From Spirodela intermedia (lineage: Eukaryota; Streptophyta; Magnoliopsida; Alismatales; Araceae): a DNA stretch of 64,000 nucleotides. Position numbers and translations under genes: made by a program. Location of the stretch: assembly GCA_902729315.2 (NCBI GenBank), contig LR746272.1, positions 4,206,037 to 4,270,036 of the forward strand, given 5' to 3'. Under the pieces are notes generated by a model, which saw nothing but the letters and a program-made list of their open reading frames with translations, made no database searches and was not told the origin of the DNA. Positions 48,385-61,615 of this stretch are shown one piece after another (position 1 is the stretch's first letter; each line of letters starts with the position of its first letter).

Positions 48385-48529
48385 GGACCCTCTCTCGTTC
48401 TCTCTCTCTCTCTCTCCCTCATTCAGCCCTCGTAGCATCGTAGCAACATTTTCCTGCATCTTCCTTTATTTTCCTTTTTTTATTGCTAAATTAAAGGGTT
48501 TAATTTCAAAGGACCTGCTATGAGACAGA

Positions 48530-48567
<38 letters not shown>

Positions 48568-48715
48568 CCTCATTCAGCCATCTAGCATCGTAGCAACCTT
48601 TTCCTGCATCTTCCTTTATTTGTTTTTCTGCTGAATTAAAGGGTTTAATTTCATAGGACCTGCCATGAGAAAGAACCCTCTCTCTCTCTCTCTCTCTCTC
48701 TCTCCCATTCAAACG
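48385..48715. repeat. tandem duplication (about 145-bp unit) bounded by CT microsatellites
   Basis: Two near-identical units (about 48385-48528 and 48529-48675) run accctctct-(CT)n-attcagcc, tagcatcgtagcaac, tttcctgcatcttccttta, aagggtttaattt, ggacctgc(t/c)atgag. A third begins at about 48676 with (CT)n and is truncated after cattcaa. The array sits 130-460 bp upstream of the OTP85-like start codon, i.e. in its 5' flank or leader. Confidence 0.93.
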
Positions 48716-49023
48716 ACAGAAGGCCTGATTGTAAACAAATAACGTGGGCATGATGATATTCTCGGAAAGATGTGAGTGAAATTAATGACACATCTGACTG
48801 TAAGAACACGCGTGAAATTGACAGAAAAAGTAAATAAAATCTGATAATAAAAACACAAACATGGGCTCAACGGTGATTTTTGAAATAGAAGAACGAGATC
48901 ATTGACCTTTCCATGGATCACGCACAAAAAAAAAAGAAAAAAAAAAAGAAGAAGAAGAAGACAAGAGGAAACAACATACTGGTCCTGCTTTTTTTGGGAA
49001 GATCTTCCCATTGCTCTCCCTCT

Positions 49024-51480
49024 TTAGTCTGAATCAGAACCCTCAGCCACCGAGGACCTCACGGTCCTGCTTCCACCGAAATGCCCGCCCTCATCATCAT
49101 CATCATCATCCCCCTCCCCCTTCTTTAAATTAAGTATGCCTGCCAGATATTGCCCGGATCTTAGATCCCATGTTCTTAGCACCACCAGAGCATGGAAGTC
49201 AAAAGGGGAACAAGCTCAAACCTTTCCGGATTAATATATTCTCCAATGACTTTGTTCCGAAATCATCTCTACTGCCCAGATCTTGAAAGCCCACCAGCCG
49301 ATCCACAGCAATGCCCTTTCTGAACATGAGTCAACGATTGGGAGACGATCAGTGAATAATGTATACAAGCTATTATAAGAAAGTTAACGAATTTAAGGGA
49401 GGAAAAAAAGAAGAAGATGCTACCTGAATAGAATGACACAGGGTAGGGTTTTGACAGCCAGCTTTGCCACAAAGAACGGCGCATTCTTCATCAAATAGAT
49501 GGAACAGATCAGCTTCACATTAAAAGAAGAGAAGAAATAATCTGGCGAGAAGATGTAGACTAACCTCAGCATCCAGCTTGATGAATTTTGCATCAACGAA
49601 CCGAGGTGCGAGAGCTTTCAGATGCTTATCCATGATCCTGTTCAGTTCGTCAAAATGGACTTGAGAAATCATAATTATTGATATTTATTTTTCTTACCCA
49701 AGACCTCGTTCAGGTTATTCACAGAGATTACACCGCACATTCAGAAAAAAAGAGTTGGATGTGGGATTACTTGCACCGGTAGAACTCTCGGTGGTAGAAA
49801 TGGCAAATGACTTTCTCACTTGCAGTCACTTCGCCCAGGAAGTCACCTTCTGTGATCTCCCTGTACTCTCCATGACCCTGCCTTTTCAAGGCTTCTCTCT
49901 TCTCTGCTTCTTTCTGTTGAAGAAGGAAGTCAACATGTACTATGTTGGTCAAATAAAAAAAAAGGAATCTGCACAAGAGTTGACTAAATTTCATTAATGA
50001 AGAGGACATCTCGAAGGAAGAGTAGATAGAAAGAAATGGAACCTTCAGGGCCGCGATTCTATCAGCGTGCAGCCTTTCCAGCTCAGGATCCTGAAATCTG
50101 AGCAGTCAGAAAAATAGAATCATGCAGGCAGACTGAGAAAAGGGTAACTACATGTAATTGCACTGAACCATGCCGAACTCACATCCATTAGTTCATCTAG
50201 GTCAACCTCCGGGTTGGGCTCACTGGATGACTGCATCTTCCCTTGAGCGACTAATTCCTGCGAAATCGAGCATACATTTACAAAAGGCAAGGCATATTAG
50301 AGCATTACTTACATACTTTTTCGAAGACAAAGTAAAATTTAAGGATTATTTCACCCAAATATATAGTGAGGAAGCACTGGTAACAGGAATCTTCGCACAC
50401 AGAAACCCGAAGTGTACAGAATTGAGAAATCTTTTCTGTAATCCTGGTGAGAAATGCTTAGAGAGATTCATCTAACTTGAGCAAAGCCAACTTGCATTTA
50501 CTGGCCGAAATTGCAGTAGGGGAGAGTCAGAATAATACAAAACGAAGGGCAAGTTGACTGGTTCAACCTTATTTCCACTTCATCCCTATGGTGGCCTGCG
50601 CCTGTGATGGTATAACCTCTTGTGAACTAGATCTAACTTTCTTGACTTCAACAGATGATACGGAAAGACATACTCCCGTTCTCAAGTTCTTCCAAAAGGT
50701 CCGTCAGCTTGAAAAAGCTATCGGGAGATCACCGTGGGAAACCCTTCCCTGGTAGCTCCACTGAATACAATCGCGTTTTTTTCCTAAAGATGATCATCCC
50801 TATCATGGACTTCAAAATCCCAAAGTGATCCATTTCTCGGAGAGCAAGTGTAGCATCTCGGATGCAATGAGTTGGATTATTCCCTTGCGGATAGAATGGT
50901 GGAAGAACAAACCAGGGGCTATTGCCCAGAGTATCCCATCAATTATTTGAACATCATGCAACGGCATTTTGAGATTAGCAAGTTCGCGTGTTACTTTTCT
51001 CCATCGTAAACTAGAACTTCAATGGAATGTTATCCCAAAAAAAAAAAAAAAAAACTCTCATATAGTGATATAATCTATTTCACGGAGAACCATCGAGGGG
51101 AAAACCATTTCCACCGAGAAGGACATCTGTTCCCACAGTGTGTGAAGATCTTCAAGAAGAAAACTGGCGACACATTTACCCGGACATATCCAGCAGGGGT
51201 AAACTGAATCGAGCAACTGCGTAATACCTCAAAAGAGTATTTGAATAAAAAAAAGGAAAACACCCTGAGCCATTGCCGCGAATCCCTAGACTAGCAGGTA
51301 TCCACCTATCACGGGATGGGGAGGGGAAAAAATAATCTAGGAAAATGCATTGTCGGCGAAATCAAGTGGCAAGAGAGCAAGCGACGATCATTCCAACGAG
51401 GAAACAGAAAAAAAACCCCGCACCTTCTGATAATCGCGGGCAGCCGCCGCCATCACGTTCCCGAAAGCCAACCCGGACAT
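49024..51480 (-). CDS. TXNDC9: thioredoxin domain-containing protein 9 homolog (phosducin-like)
   Basis: Eight exons: 51480-51424, 50257-50183, 50090-50043, 49913-49771, 49637-49565, 49485-49424, 49319-49222 and 49139-49024. They total 672 nt (223 aa), with matching phase. Blocks include MSGLAFGNVMAAAARDYQK, EPNPEVDLDELMD, GEYREITEGDFLGEV, KVICHFYHREFYRCK, MDKHLKALAPRFVDAKFIKLDAE, VAKLAVKTLPCVILF and DRLVGFQDLGSRDDFGT, with an acidic Asp-rich tail. This is the TXNDC9/PLP3 family, about 210-230 aa, which works with the CCT chaperonin in tubulin folding. It has a thioredoxin fold but lacks the usual CxxC. An internal acceptor choice in exon 8 (ctggcag|gcat) is supported by phase only. It resembles At2g18990 from memory. 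Confidence 0.9.
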
Positions 51481-51790
51481 GGTCGATCGGAATGCATCGG
51501 GATCCATCTCTCTCTAACCACGCACACTCGCCCGGCGATGGAAGGAGAAGGAAGAAATTCTCCGAGAATGGAAGGGAATGGAAGGGGGGAACCGTAGTCG
51601 CCAGAGAAAGATTCTCCTCACGCCTCAGTGGAAGGAGAGGGGCTCATTCGACCTAATCTCAACCGTCTAAAGCATCCTGGCCCCGGCTTGGCGTCTCTCA
51701 GATCTAATCGTGGCCGTCCAAAATATTCACGGCTGGTTCCGACGAGTGAGCCGGGCCGAGCTGCGTAGCCAAGCCTGCCCAGATACGTAC

Positions 51791-51831
51791 TGGGCCGGAG
51801 CCTGGGCCGGGGCCCGGGCCCGGGCCCGGCC
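51791..51831. promoter_or_regulatory. GC-rich palindromic GGGCCC cluster upstream of the TXNDC9 homolog
   Basis: Overlapping tgggcc/ggccca-like motifs and a near-perfect repeat of ggcccg form a dense GC palindrome about 310-350 bp upstream of the minus-strand start codon. It contains site II-type cores in both orientations, so it may be a promoter element. It is followed by GAGA motifs. Confidence 0.4.
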
Positions 51832-52034
51832 AGAGAGAGGCGCGAGAGAGAGAGGCTCCGGGCTTCCCTGGCCCACAGACAAGGAAGCGGGTGGGGCCAA
51901 GGTTTGAGCTTGTCCAGCCCACTGACGCCCCTGAACACAGCAACCATAACAACAATAATAGACAAAAAAAACAATAATAATCTGCCAAGCAAGAAGCAAA
52001 GTGGCCTTTAAGAGGACAGGTAGCTGGGTACTAG

Positions 52035-52054
52035 ATAGATAGAAAGATGGATAG

Positions 52055-52149
<95 letters not shown>
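52035..52149. repeat. compound (GATA)n/(GA)n microsatellite
   Basis: About 35 bp of GATA tetranucleotides pass into about 78 bp of pure GA dinucleotide, the longest such run in the window. It marks the edge between gene-bearing DNA and the AT-rich distal region. Confidence 0.95.
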
Positions 52150-52151
<2 letters not shown>

Positions 52152-54189
52152 CAAACAATGAAATATTCCAACATCAATGTGACATAAGATATAGGTAAGT
52201 ATGCACATAAAACATTGGGGTATGACTTGAAGACATTGGATGGAAAAATACGTTGACTTCTTATTGTCCACTTGGAGGATCTTATCAGCCAAACTAGGAA
52301 GAACATATTGATCCATGCAACAATTTGAATGAAAAAATATGAGAATATATGTGAGAAATGAGTTAAGACTTCAAGTTGAAACCTTAACCTTATGCAAGGC
52401 TTTTTGAGGTACCTCAAGGTTTTTAATTAAGGATTTTTCAGCCCATACAAGGTTCTCCAACACATTGGGCTCATGGCTTATTGGCTCGACCTACTGCTGA
52501 CAGCTTGTAGTCACCCTATGTTCCACATCTCTCAATTAAAACAGGTCATCCCTAGTAATTCTTAGAGCCCAATATGACCTCTATAGTTAGATGGGGATCT
52601 CTATAGGACCACAACCTAACCTAGGTACTTACGGTCCATCATCAACCCTCTAGACCTGAAGTATTGATCCAATGGTAAGATCTACCTTCTACGAAGGACA
52701 CCTAGAAGTCGGCATATCTCATCTTGTTGAGACCCTAGCCACCAGCTTTCACCCACATGAGAAAAGGTCTCCAATAATACGACCCAACAATCATAACGGT
52801 TGATTGGAGGGCCATGTCAGTCACCATGGCCTAGAACTGTCCTAGGAGCAGACATGTTTGGGCTGGCAAAACTGAAACAAAGCGATAAAGCACAATGATA
52901 GTTGGGATTGGGAGGAAAGATCTAATTCCTGACGGAAATTAGTTGGGATGTGGGAGGATAGAGGAAGGCCTTCAAGGGTGATGGAGTGAGGCATCAAAGC
53001 TTCTTCAATCTTCCATGGGGAAAAGGGAGAGTGGCTCTCTCAAATCAGCCAACCCAAGGGTTTTAGTGGGGTTTCTTCAAGCTATCTTCTGTTCCTCCCA
53101 ATTTTTCCTTATTCTCTCCCTTGTATCCTCATAGTCTCATTCAAAAGAGTCTTACCGTGTCTCCAATACTCTGTTTGCAGAGTTTACTAGAAGTTATGAT
53201 GACTTTCTTTACCAAGCTCTCATTTTCCCCTAGTTCAAATCCATATACCCATCAACATTTACTTAATTGCCATTAGTGATTGGGCCGTTCCTCTTCCTCT
53301 TATAGGAGTACATTTGGTTTAGAGGTCTAATAATATCATTTATCATGGTGAACATCTTGTTCCTAAGATGAAGATATCAAAAATGATGTTGGACCATTAC
53401 AATTGGTTCTCACATGTCCTCAAATTTGAGATAGTCCTTCAAGAAAATAAGAAATTTGGGGCTATCCAGATGCTGACATACATACATGACTTATTAGGGA
53501 GTGACTACCCAATTAAGATCACAATCATGCTAAGATGGGATGGGTTAGGCTTAATGGACATTGTCAAGAGCATTATTCAACTAAGAAACATAGAAGACAT
53601 TATGAATGATGTGGGTAGAGGGTAAGAGTAATCAATGGGCTATATACCCTCTCCACTTTATGATCTAATAAGGGCTGAAGTAGCATGACAAGAGCCTCAT
53701 TATTTAATTTTCTTGTCAAGGATTGCATGTGATATCATGAAAAACGTATATAGCAAATCACTTGCAAAAAACTCTACACCACACTGATGTTTGTCTATTT
53801 ATAATTTCATTTACGACAATATACTAGTTAAGTTATTTTTACCAAACCTAAGATAATGTCACACTTCTACAACAATATTCTACAACCACTAATTTGGTGG
53901 ACTAGTAGGATATTCTTGTTGTAGACAATTTTGAAGTGAGTCATATGAGTTGAGTGATGAAAAAATATAGTATACTTGATAAGTCTTTATTATTATGAGT
54001 TAATAATCAGTAAATAATATAGTTTTAGCCTTAACTCATGATAAATAGACTTATATTTGTGTTAAAGTGTAAAAAGTGATTTCAGTTGATTAACATAAAA
54101 TTTTGACTAATTATGTGATTTTATACGAATTTATATGATTTCTACAGTCTTACTTTTGAGATAAATGAAGAAAAAGAAATAAATATAAA

Positions 54190-54375
54190 AATAAAAATAT
54201 AGCAAAATGAGGAATACTTGCCAACTAGCTAGGCTCGCAAGTGGTTCGGAAGTGTAGTCAGAGAGGAGCCGCGACTAGGGGCTTGGGTGGCTAGGATCGA
54301 TAGGGGCATGTGTGCGCCACTCCCCTTCTACATCACCAGTGACAAACTGACTGTGGGGCAAAGAGTGGTCGTACA
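54190..54375 (-). repeat. dispersed repeat family copy 1 (inverted)
   Basis: Read on the minus strand, this segment gives gtgtacgaccactctttgcc, a variable cagttt section, ggggagtg(g/a), gcacacatg, agccacccaagcccc, then gctagttggcaagt. It aligns in the same order with copies 2 and 3. Confidence 0.7.
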
Positions 54376-57300
54376 CATAGGAGAAAAGGACTTACTTGTA
54401 AATATAATATTACTATATATTCACCAAAAACTTCGGTGCATAAGAGATGTGAGACTAAACCCATGTCACACCTTCTTAGAAAGGCTTCGATAATTTTAAT
54501 ACTGACAATACCTTTTATTTATAATAGAGATATACCATGATGACGTCATTTGATAAGGGCATTAGAGTGTTTATGTCAATCTTTCTCATGTAGGCAGGCA
54601 ACTGATGTAAGTTCGAATCTTCTTAGAGTAAAAACTCATATTTTTTATCTGATTATCATGACTTTCCTGCAGATTGTCAGTAAAAGATTAAGCTACTAAA
54701 ATCGTTAGATTATCAGCGAAAAATCTCATAAATATAATTCGTGGAGCATTATTACTAAAATTATTAAACAATTCGCGATAAAAAGATTACGAATCTATCA
54801 AGTAAAGCATCTCCAATTGATTGACGAATAAGTTGTCATCGGGAAGAGAACGATCCATCGGAAGACAAGTTGCTACCTCCTAAGAGCATACTAGATACGA
54901 TGAAGAGCCTCCTCTTGTTGCGTGGACTTGAGGATGAAGCTCTTTGACATGTGTCTTATCTCCATTCAATTTCTCTCCATCGGGTGATAGTCGTCAGAGA
55001 ACCACAAAGTCACTATTTTTTCACTCTGCAGGTTCACAGCAGTCAAAGATGATTCGATGACCCATTTTATTGATCTTTAAACTTCACAAAAAGATCTAGA
55101 GATTACTCACATAATCCTTTTTCAAGGTAAGCCTTCGAGGCCATAGACATTACACGACAATCTGTCCGAACGCTTAGGATTATAGTACATCACTGACGCA
55201 CCGCCACCGCGACACCATAACTCTATTTTCCTACTTTCAACTTAATTTTCACTTCATTTAGTGATAATTTATGTGATTTAAATTTACCAAGATTACTTCA
55301 TTCAATTATGATTCTTTCGACTTTTACAGATCTTAATTTGATCAATTGAATCATCTATAATTACTTATGTAAGAATTGTTGGGCAGAACTCTATTTTCGC
55401 TTGATTCACATTCACCAAGCACTGATGTCATCCTAACATCCGCATCCTTATTTTTCTTTTTTTTGAATTTTAAATATATTTTATTTTTATTTTCTAATAT
55501 AAAATTCATAGAAAATAGTATTCTTTAAGGAAAATTCTGAATAATTACCTTATATTATATTACATTTCTATGATTGACCTAAAAAATTACCATTATTTTT
55601 TAAAGTTTTATTAAATTATAATTAATATATTTTTTCATAAATACTTTTAAATATCTGAAAATTTATATTTTCTAGTTTTATAAATTTTAAATTTACTTGA
55701 TTTACTATACAACGACTAAGTCACGTCAATACCTCAATTTCACTCATAGAGTTCACTTGCTTCACATGCTTGACTTATTGAAAAAAAAAATAAAAATATA
55801 TGTTTATAGACACTTGTTGATAATCTCTATTTGCTCATTTATTTCAAGGTGGAAGGAGGTGATGTGCTCAAGTTTTATGTTTTGTTTAAAAGAAACTTAG
55901 AAAGAGGGAATTAGAAACTAATACAACTAAGACGCATTGTGAAGCCAGATGATCTCTTTGATGAATATTCCAACTATGACCATGGTAGAGAAGGGAGGTT
56001 TAATTGGGATGAAGTGAGTATATTTTCTCAAAAAATCCACCACCATTATTATGACATCTTTACCATGACATGGAGATTGCCCTTATATAAAAGTCAATTG
56101 ATACATCCTCCCTAAATTTTTCTAGAATTAGAGAGTCTTCATCTTGTTTCAGTGACAAGTTGGACAATGGCCTATATAAGAGTTGACCTATCTTTCCATC
56201 TCTTTTTTTAATAGGTTTTGAGAAAATTACTTATAAGTATAGAAAAATTCCACATATCTGATGATGATGCCATCAATATAGTCAATGAGTACAAGAAATA
56301 TAAATAAGTGAAAAAGATAGAACTAGTAGTCTTTGGCTAAGTTAATATTGTGACATTGCATCATCTCTTTGTGCCAAAGCCTGTACTATTGTTCTCAAGT
56401 TAAGGGGTCAACTTAGATCATCATTTTTATTGTCAAAATATGTAAAGAGGAGGCATGCATTACATATACTATGTAAATGAAAAAATAATTGTCAATAACT
56501 CTTGACACAATGAATACTTAACAATGACGTCAAAAGGATGATGTGCATTTGTCGTTATGTTTAAATATTTATTATCTAATAATATTTATAACTAAGACTT
56601 ACTAAGATATTAGTATAAATGTAAGTCTTAAGTCCAACACATGGAGATTGATTACTATCTAAATTTGTTTATATATAAATAGTGATTTTTTAATATTTTA
56701 CACTATCTAATAAAAATAATAAAATAGAAGGGTGAAGTGAGAAAAATAAAAGAAAAGAAATGGAGAAGAGAATAATAAAAAGAGAGAGTGAAGAAAGTGA
56801 TTTCATGAAAGAGAGAGAAATAGAGAGGAGGAGAGAGAGAGAGATAAAGAGATAAAGAGAAGGAGATTGATCATATGAGAGATTGAAACAGGGAGAGAAA
56901 CATATGAGAGAGAGAGAGGTCTAACGAGAGAGAGGGAGAGAGAAATATAGATGAATAATTAGGAAAGAGAAACAATGGTCATCTCTTTTTATAATGATTT
57001 AGTTTCGCACATAACTCAAGTTGACCATGTTTATCAGATAAATGTGTTCAAGAATTCACACACATGACATAAGTTAAGTCATGAATGTCTCCACCTTATT
57101 TTAACACTTCAATGCTTATTAATAAGTTTTTAGTCTTACTTATTTCATTTTTAAAAATAAAAAAATACTCATTATTTGTGAAATATCAAAAAAACAAATA
57201 CTTTGATATTCAATTGTAAAAATTAATATAAAATAAGTTGAATATGATCTTAACTTAATCTCAGATGAGTTTTGGAGGATTCTAAAAAAGAATGAAGATA

Positions 57301-58164
57301 ATTAATTAAGATTTGAATTAGTTCTACTCATTTCAATCCAAACATATATAAAATAGAAATACCTCGTCATAAAATATAAATAAATACTAAAAGCACATAA
57401 ATAAATACTGAAAAAAGGAAAAACATTATTACTCAAATTTAATTTGAATCTTGGGCAATTTGAGACATTGGTGTGACAACTTGGTTTTATTTGGACATGT
57501 CACACCATGTTAGACGTTGTTGAAGTATCATCTAAAAATGTTATAGCACTTGCAAGAGAAATTCATCAAAAAGATGGGTCAACCATACTGTCACCATTGT
57601 CTATGAGGAGAAGGGAAGAGTTAACCGCTCGCGAGAGGTGTTGATCATGATTGTCATTCGAATTTGAAAGATAAATGATGATATTTATTTTATCAAATAA
57701 TAATTAAGAATTAACCTTATATCCTTGACGGTGATACGTGTAAGAACTTATGTTTCTAATATTGTGGTGCTTCACATGCCATTAGATCAAATGTCCTTAG
57801 TCATGTGGTGTGTTCAACAACACAAGATTAACTTGTCACAAATCATTATTGATTGGGAACCTAAGTTATTGGTATTGTGGTGCTTCACTCATCATTAGAG
57901 GATCCTTTTTGATCATGTGCATGCTGAGGAGTAATGTAGGATTCACAACTCACTAATAAAATGCTTCACATTTGAGTATCGTGACAGTTTGCTCACCTCG
58001 GGATCTACCTTATCTAATAATGTGGCTTGCTAAACACCACTACATCACATCGTGCTCTAAATTACTACCTTGAAACAAATAAGATTTAGTCCAACATCAA
58101 AACTTTTTCAACAATTGAACTCAATATATATCAAAGTTACGTTATGTGTATAGAGATCTCTTAT

Positions 58165-58425
58165 CTCGAATAAAATAATGTCCAAGATCATCTTAGGAGA
58201 AATTAATAAGTGGTTTGCCCTCACGTGATCACATGTGTACGATGCTCTTTGTTCCATGATCAGTTGGCCCCTAGGGTGTGATAAGAGAGTGACATGCATG
58301 TGTTCGAAGCAAGTCCTTAGCCACTCAAACCCAACTTGCAGCTCCCCTAGTTCAGATGCACCCACTCAAGCACATCGTTCCTCCAAGTTAGCTATCGAGT
58401 CCTAGCTTGCCAACAAGTAGTAATA
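58165..58425 (+). repeat. dispersed repeat family copy 2
   Basis: It begins aatgtccaagatcatctt and contains cacatgtgtacgatgctctt, cagttggcccctag, agagtgacatgcatgtg, aagtccttagccactcaa and ttagctatcgagtcctagct. It is in direct orientation with copy 3, about 560 bp away, and inverted relative to copies 1 and 4. Confidence 0.75.
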
Positions 58426-58727
58426 TTTTCTATTTAAAAAAATCAAAAATTATGTGAAGTCTTTTAACTTCAAACTTTCAAAATTAACAACATATTACTA
58501 TATTTATTCTACAAGTCAACACACAAAAAACAAATAAAACTATTTAAATATAAAAAATATAAGTTTAATAACACATTTTCTTCTTATAAGATATGAGCAA
58601 TTTTTGGCATTAAATTACAATCAGTGAGCCCCACATGTCATTTAGTCCTACATTGGTTGCTCCAAGTATTTGAGATGAATATAAGTTTATATATGGTTCT
58701 CTCTTTATGTTCTCTCACCTATAATAA

Positions 58728-58965
58728 AAATGTCTAGGACCACCTGAGGAGAGGGCTAAGCCAAATGGTCAGTCCCACATACACATGTATGAACACTCCT
58801 TGCCCCATGCCCAATTGGCTCCTAGTGATGTGAAGGGGGAGTGATGCACATGTGCTCTACGTGAGTCCTTCGAGCTTTCAACTCTCCTGATTGTGCTTTC
58901 AACTCATGTGCATCACCCTCTAAGCTAGTTATTGGGCCCATTGGCTAGCATGTCCCCCATTTTCT
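58728..58965 (+). repeat. dispersed repeat family copy 3
   Basis: It begins aatgtctaggaccacctg and contains cacatgtatgaacactcc, caattggctcctag, ggagtgatgcacatgtgctc, acgtgagtccttcg and ctagttattgggcccattgg. It aligns collinearly with copy 2 across its full length at moderate divergence. Confidence 0.75.
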
Positions 58966-61120
58966 TATTTTTATATTTATTTTATTTTTATTCATTTTAT
59001 ATCAAAAATATAAATCTAAAACTTATATGATTTCACATAATTAACCAAAAATTTATATTACTAAGCTAAAAAACTATTTTTCTATTAAATATAAATAATT
59101 ATATATTTATCATGATTTAATTTATAAAATAAATATTTAAACTAGTATTAAATCATAATAATAAACATTTATTAACTATTGTCTAAAAGTAAGTCACAAA
59201 TTTATTGTAGAACTTGTAAGTCTAAAAATCCATTCAAAGCCATCACAATATAGTTTCAACTTTACCACAATATGTTACTAGTCTATTAATGGACACCCAA
59301 TGTTCAAGATATTTTATCCTTTGCTGTCCAAATAGTTATTTCTTAGAATTTTGGTGTAGTAAATTATATTTTATATATTGATAATATGATATTTTTTTAG
59401 TGGAAATAAGATAAAAGTGTGTTTCTTTATCAACATTTCATGAATAAGTAATAGCAAGAATTTTCATATTGATATAAATTTAATTACAAATTTCATAATT
59501 ATATTTTAATTTTTAATGATTTTGGGGATTAAATATTTGTTTTCTATAGTTATAATAAAAAAGAGGCTTTGGCTATAAGAGAAGGCTAGTTTAGTCTCTA
59601 TACACTCATGAACCAACCCTAGTTCATCACATCCTTCATCACAACAATCAACTTTTTATATCAATATTTCATGCACGTCTTCTCTAAGAAATAATCTTCT
59701 TCCTCCTCTTTCTCAAGCTCTCTCTCTTTCTCTTGGTGTTCCTCTATTCTCTCTCAAACTTTCCCCATATCACAAGTAGAAAATCATTCCCCAACTCTTC
59801 TTTAGTTCTTTAGATATTTAATTTCTAACTTTGTAGTAACTTTTTGTAACTTTCTCTCTCTCTCTCTCTCTCTTTTGCCCTCTCTTCACAAGTGATAGGC
59901 AAGAGTAGTTCTTCATTTTTCTTACATTATTGGAGTGTTCTTCCCTTCCTCCCAATTTTTGTTTGTTATTTCTTAGTTTTCCATGTTCCTAACCCTTGCA
60001 TGTAGTTATTTTGACATTCTCTAATCCCTCATTCCTTTTAGAACTTTTTGTTTTCTCTGTTGCACTAATGTCATTTCCCACCATCTAATTTTCTCCTTTT
60101 TGATGAGTTTTTTTCTCTTTCTCCCTCCTTTCTTCCCTTTGTTTTGAATGTTTTCTCATTAGATATATGTTTTTTAATTATTCTCCACAATTTTTATTCA
60201 TAAAATAATTAATTTTTTCACATTAGTGACTTTCTTCCCTTTTTTTGGCAATTTTTCTCATTTTGCAATGCATTTTACCTCTTGATCTTACATCAAATAT
60301 CTTCTTTCCCCCTTTCTTTTTTGTTAATTGAGTATTAATTCTGTTTTTCATTTTGTGCACTGTAGATATCAATTTTTTCAATGATTTCTCTCTCACTAAT
60401 GAGTGTCTCTCTCCTCTACCTTTTATCTTTTCTTTTTCAATAGTTTTTTCTCCTCCCACATCTTATTTCCTATCATGTTTATTTTTTATTAGTTTTTGTA
60501 TTTTTTGATGATTTCTTTCTACTTTATTGTCAGTAATATCTCTCACCAGCAAAACCTCTTTTCTATGAATGAGAACTCTCTAATCATACTTTTTAATTTA
60601 TTTATTTTTCTCTTCCTCTCTCTCTTTTTCTCACATTTCATATTTGACCAGTAAACTCTCTGATTGATCATCTCTCCCATCTTCTCCCATCACACCTCTC
60701 TCCCTCTTTCCTCTCTCTCTTATCTCTCCTATAACCCTCATCTCTTTTTTCTCCTATCACCTCCACTATCTCCTCTCTTTTTCATGATCTTGGTGAATTT
60801 AACATGGCATCATCAACTTGTGGGTGATAGTAAAGATTCATCTTCTTAAACCCTAGCTTTTTTAATATTATTTATTTATTTTATTTCTTTAGAAAAATAA
60901 TATTTTGTCTTAGATATTTTTATTTGATAATTTCATAAATTATTTACCTATGTAGAATATGATATTTAATTTGAAAATAAATCAAAGAATCCTTCTAGAT
61001 TTGATTTGGACTCACTTAATATTTCATAATTATACCTTATGACTTCAATTGTAAATTTAAAATTGAGTGCATTGTATAACTTACAGTGAATTGTATGCAT
61101 CAGCTATTGCAATATTTGTT

Positions 61121-61615
61121 TCACATGTTGGTTGTGTGGTAATATTGAGTGATTAAAATAAGTATATTATTAAAGAACACAAAAATGAATTTATAGTGGA
61201 ATGGTTTAATAATTAGATTTATCAAATCAAAATCTTGAAAGGTTTTGGATGTAATAGACAAACCGCAAGGCATAACAATGAACTCATAGTACCCTTCATA
61301 GATGTAAAACGACATCTTATGTACAACTCGTTCAACCACCCTTACCACCCTTATCTAGTGATAGCTTAATCGTAAGGCAAATTATGTAAAAATTGTTGTT
61401 CAATGTGACTCATATAAAATATCTAAGATTGTAGATATAAGAATTGGTCTAATATCATGACTCAATTTAACATCTTACAGTCCACATAGAATTGTCATTT
61501 GTCATCTTTCTTTTGACTTGAAGGGATGACTAGCAAAATGATTGTTAGATGCCCCAATGATGTAGATGGAACTCATAGTCTGCTGATGTCCTTGAGCATG
61601 TGGTTTGATATTACA
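61121..61615 (-). mobile_element. degenerate Ty3/gypsy reverse transcriptase remnant
   Basis: Reading the minus strand from about 61615 down, and allowing frame changes, recognisable reverse-transcriptase blocks appear in order. These are a PSTS start, a KKD followed by an FYVD-like motif, LRLSYH with a stop in place of the usual Q, then EGYYEFIVMPCGLS and TFQD. The catalytic YVDD-type motif reads FFNN. Several in-frame stops and frame breaks are present, so it is inactive. No LTRs were identified nearby. This is a broken element and no functional protein is implied. Confidence 0.8.

Noticed and set aside
53368-53625. 85-codon plus-strand frame in the gene-poor region
   Set aside because: No family resemblance, no splice context and surrounding DNA is repetitive; most likely transposon debris or chance.
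54611-54619. gttcgaatc, a perfect-looking pol III box B
   Set aside because: No cloverleaf can be drawn around it and no box A is at the expected distance, so a tRNA or SINE call is not supported.
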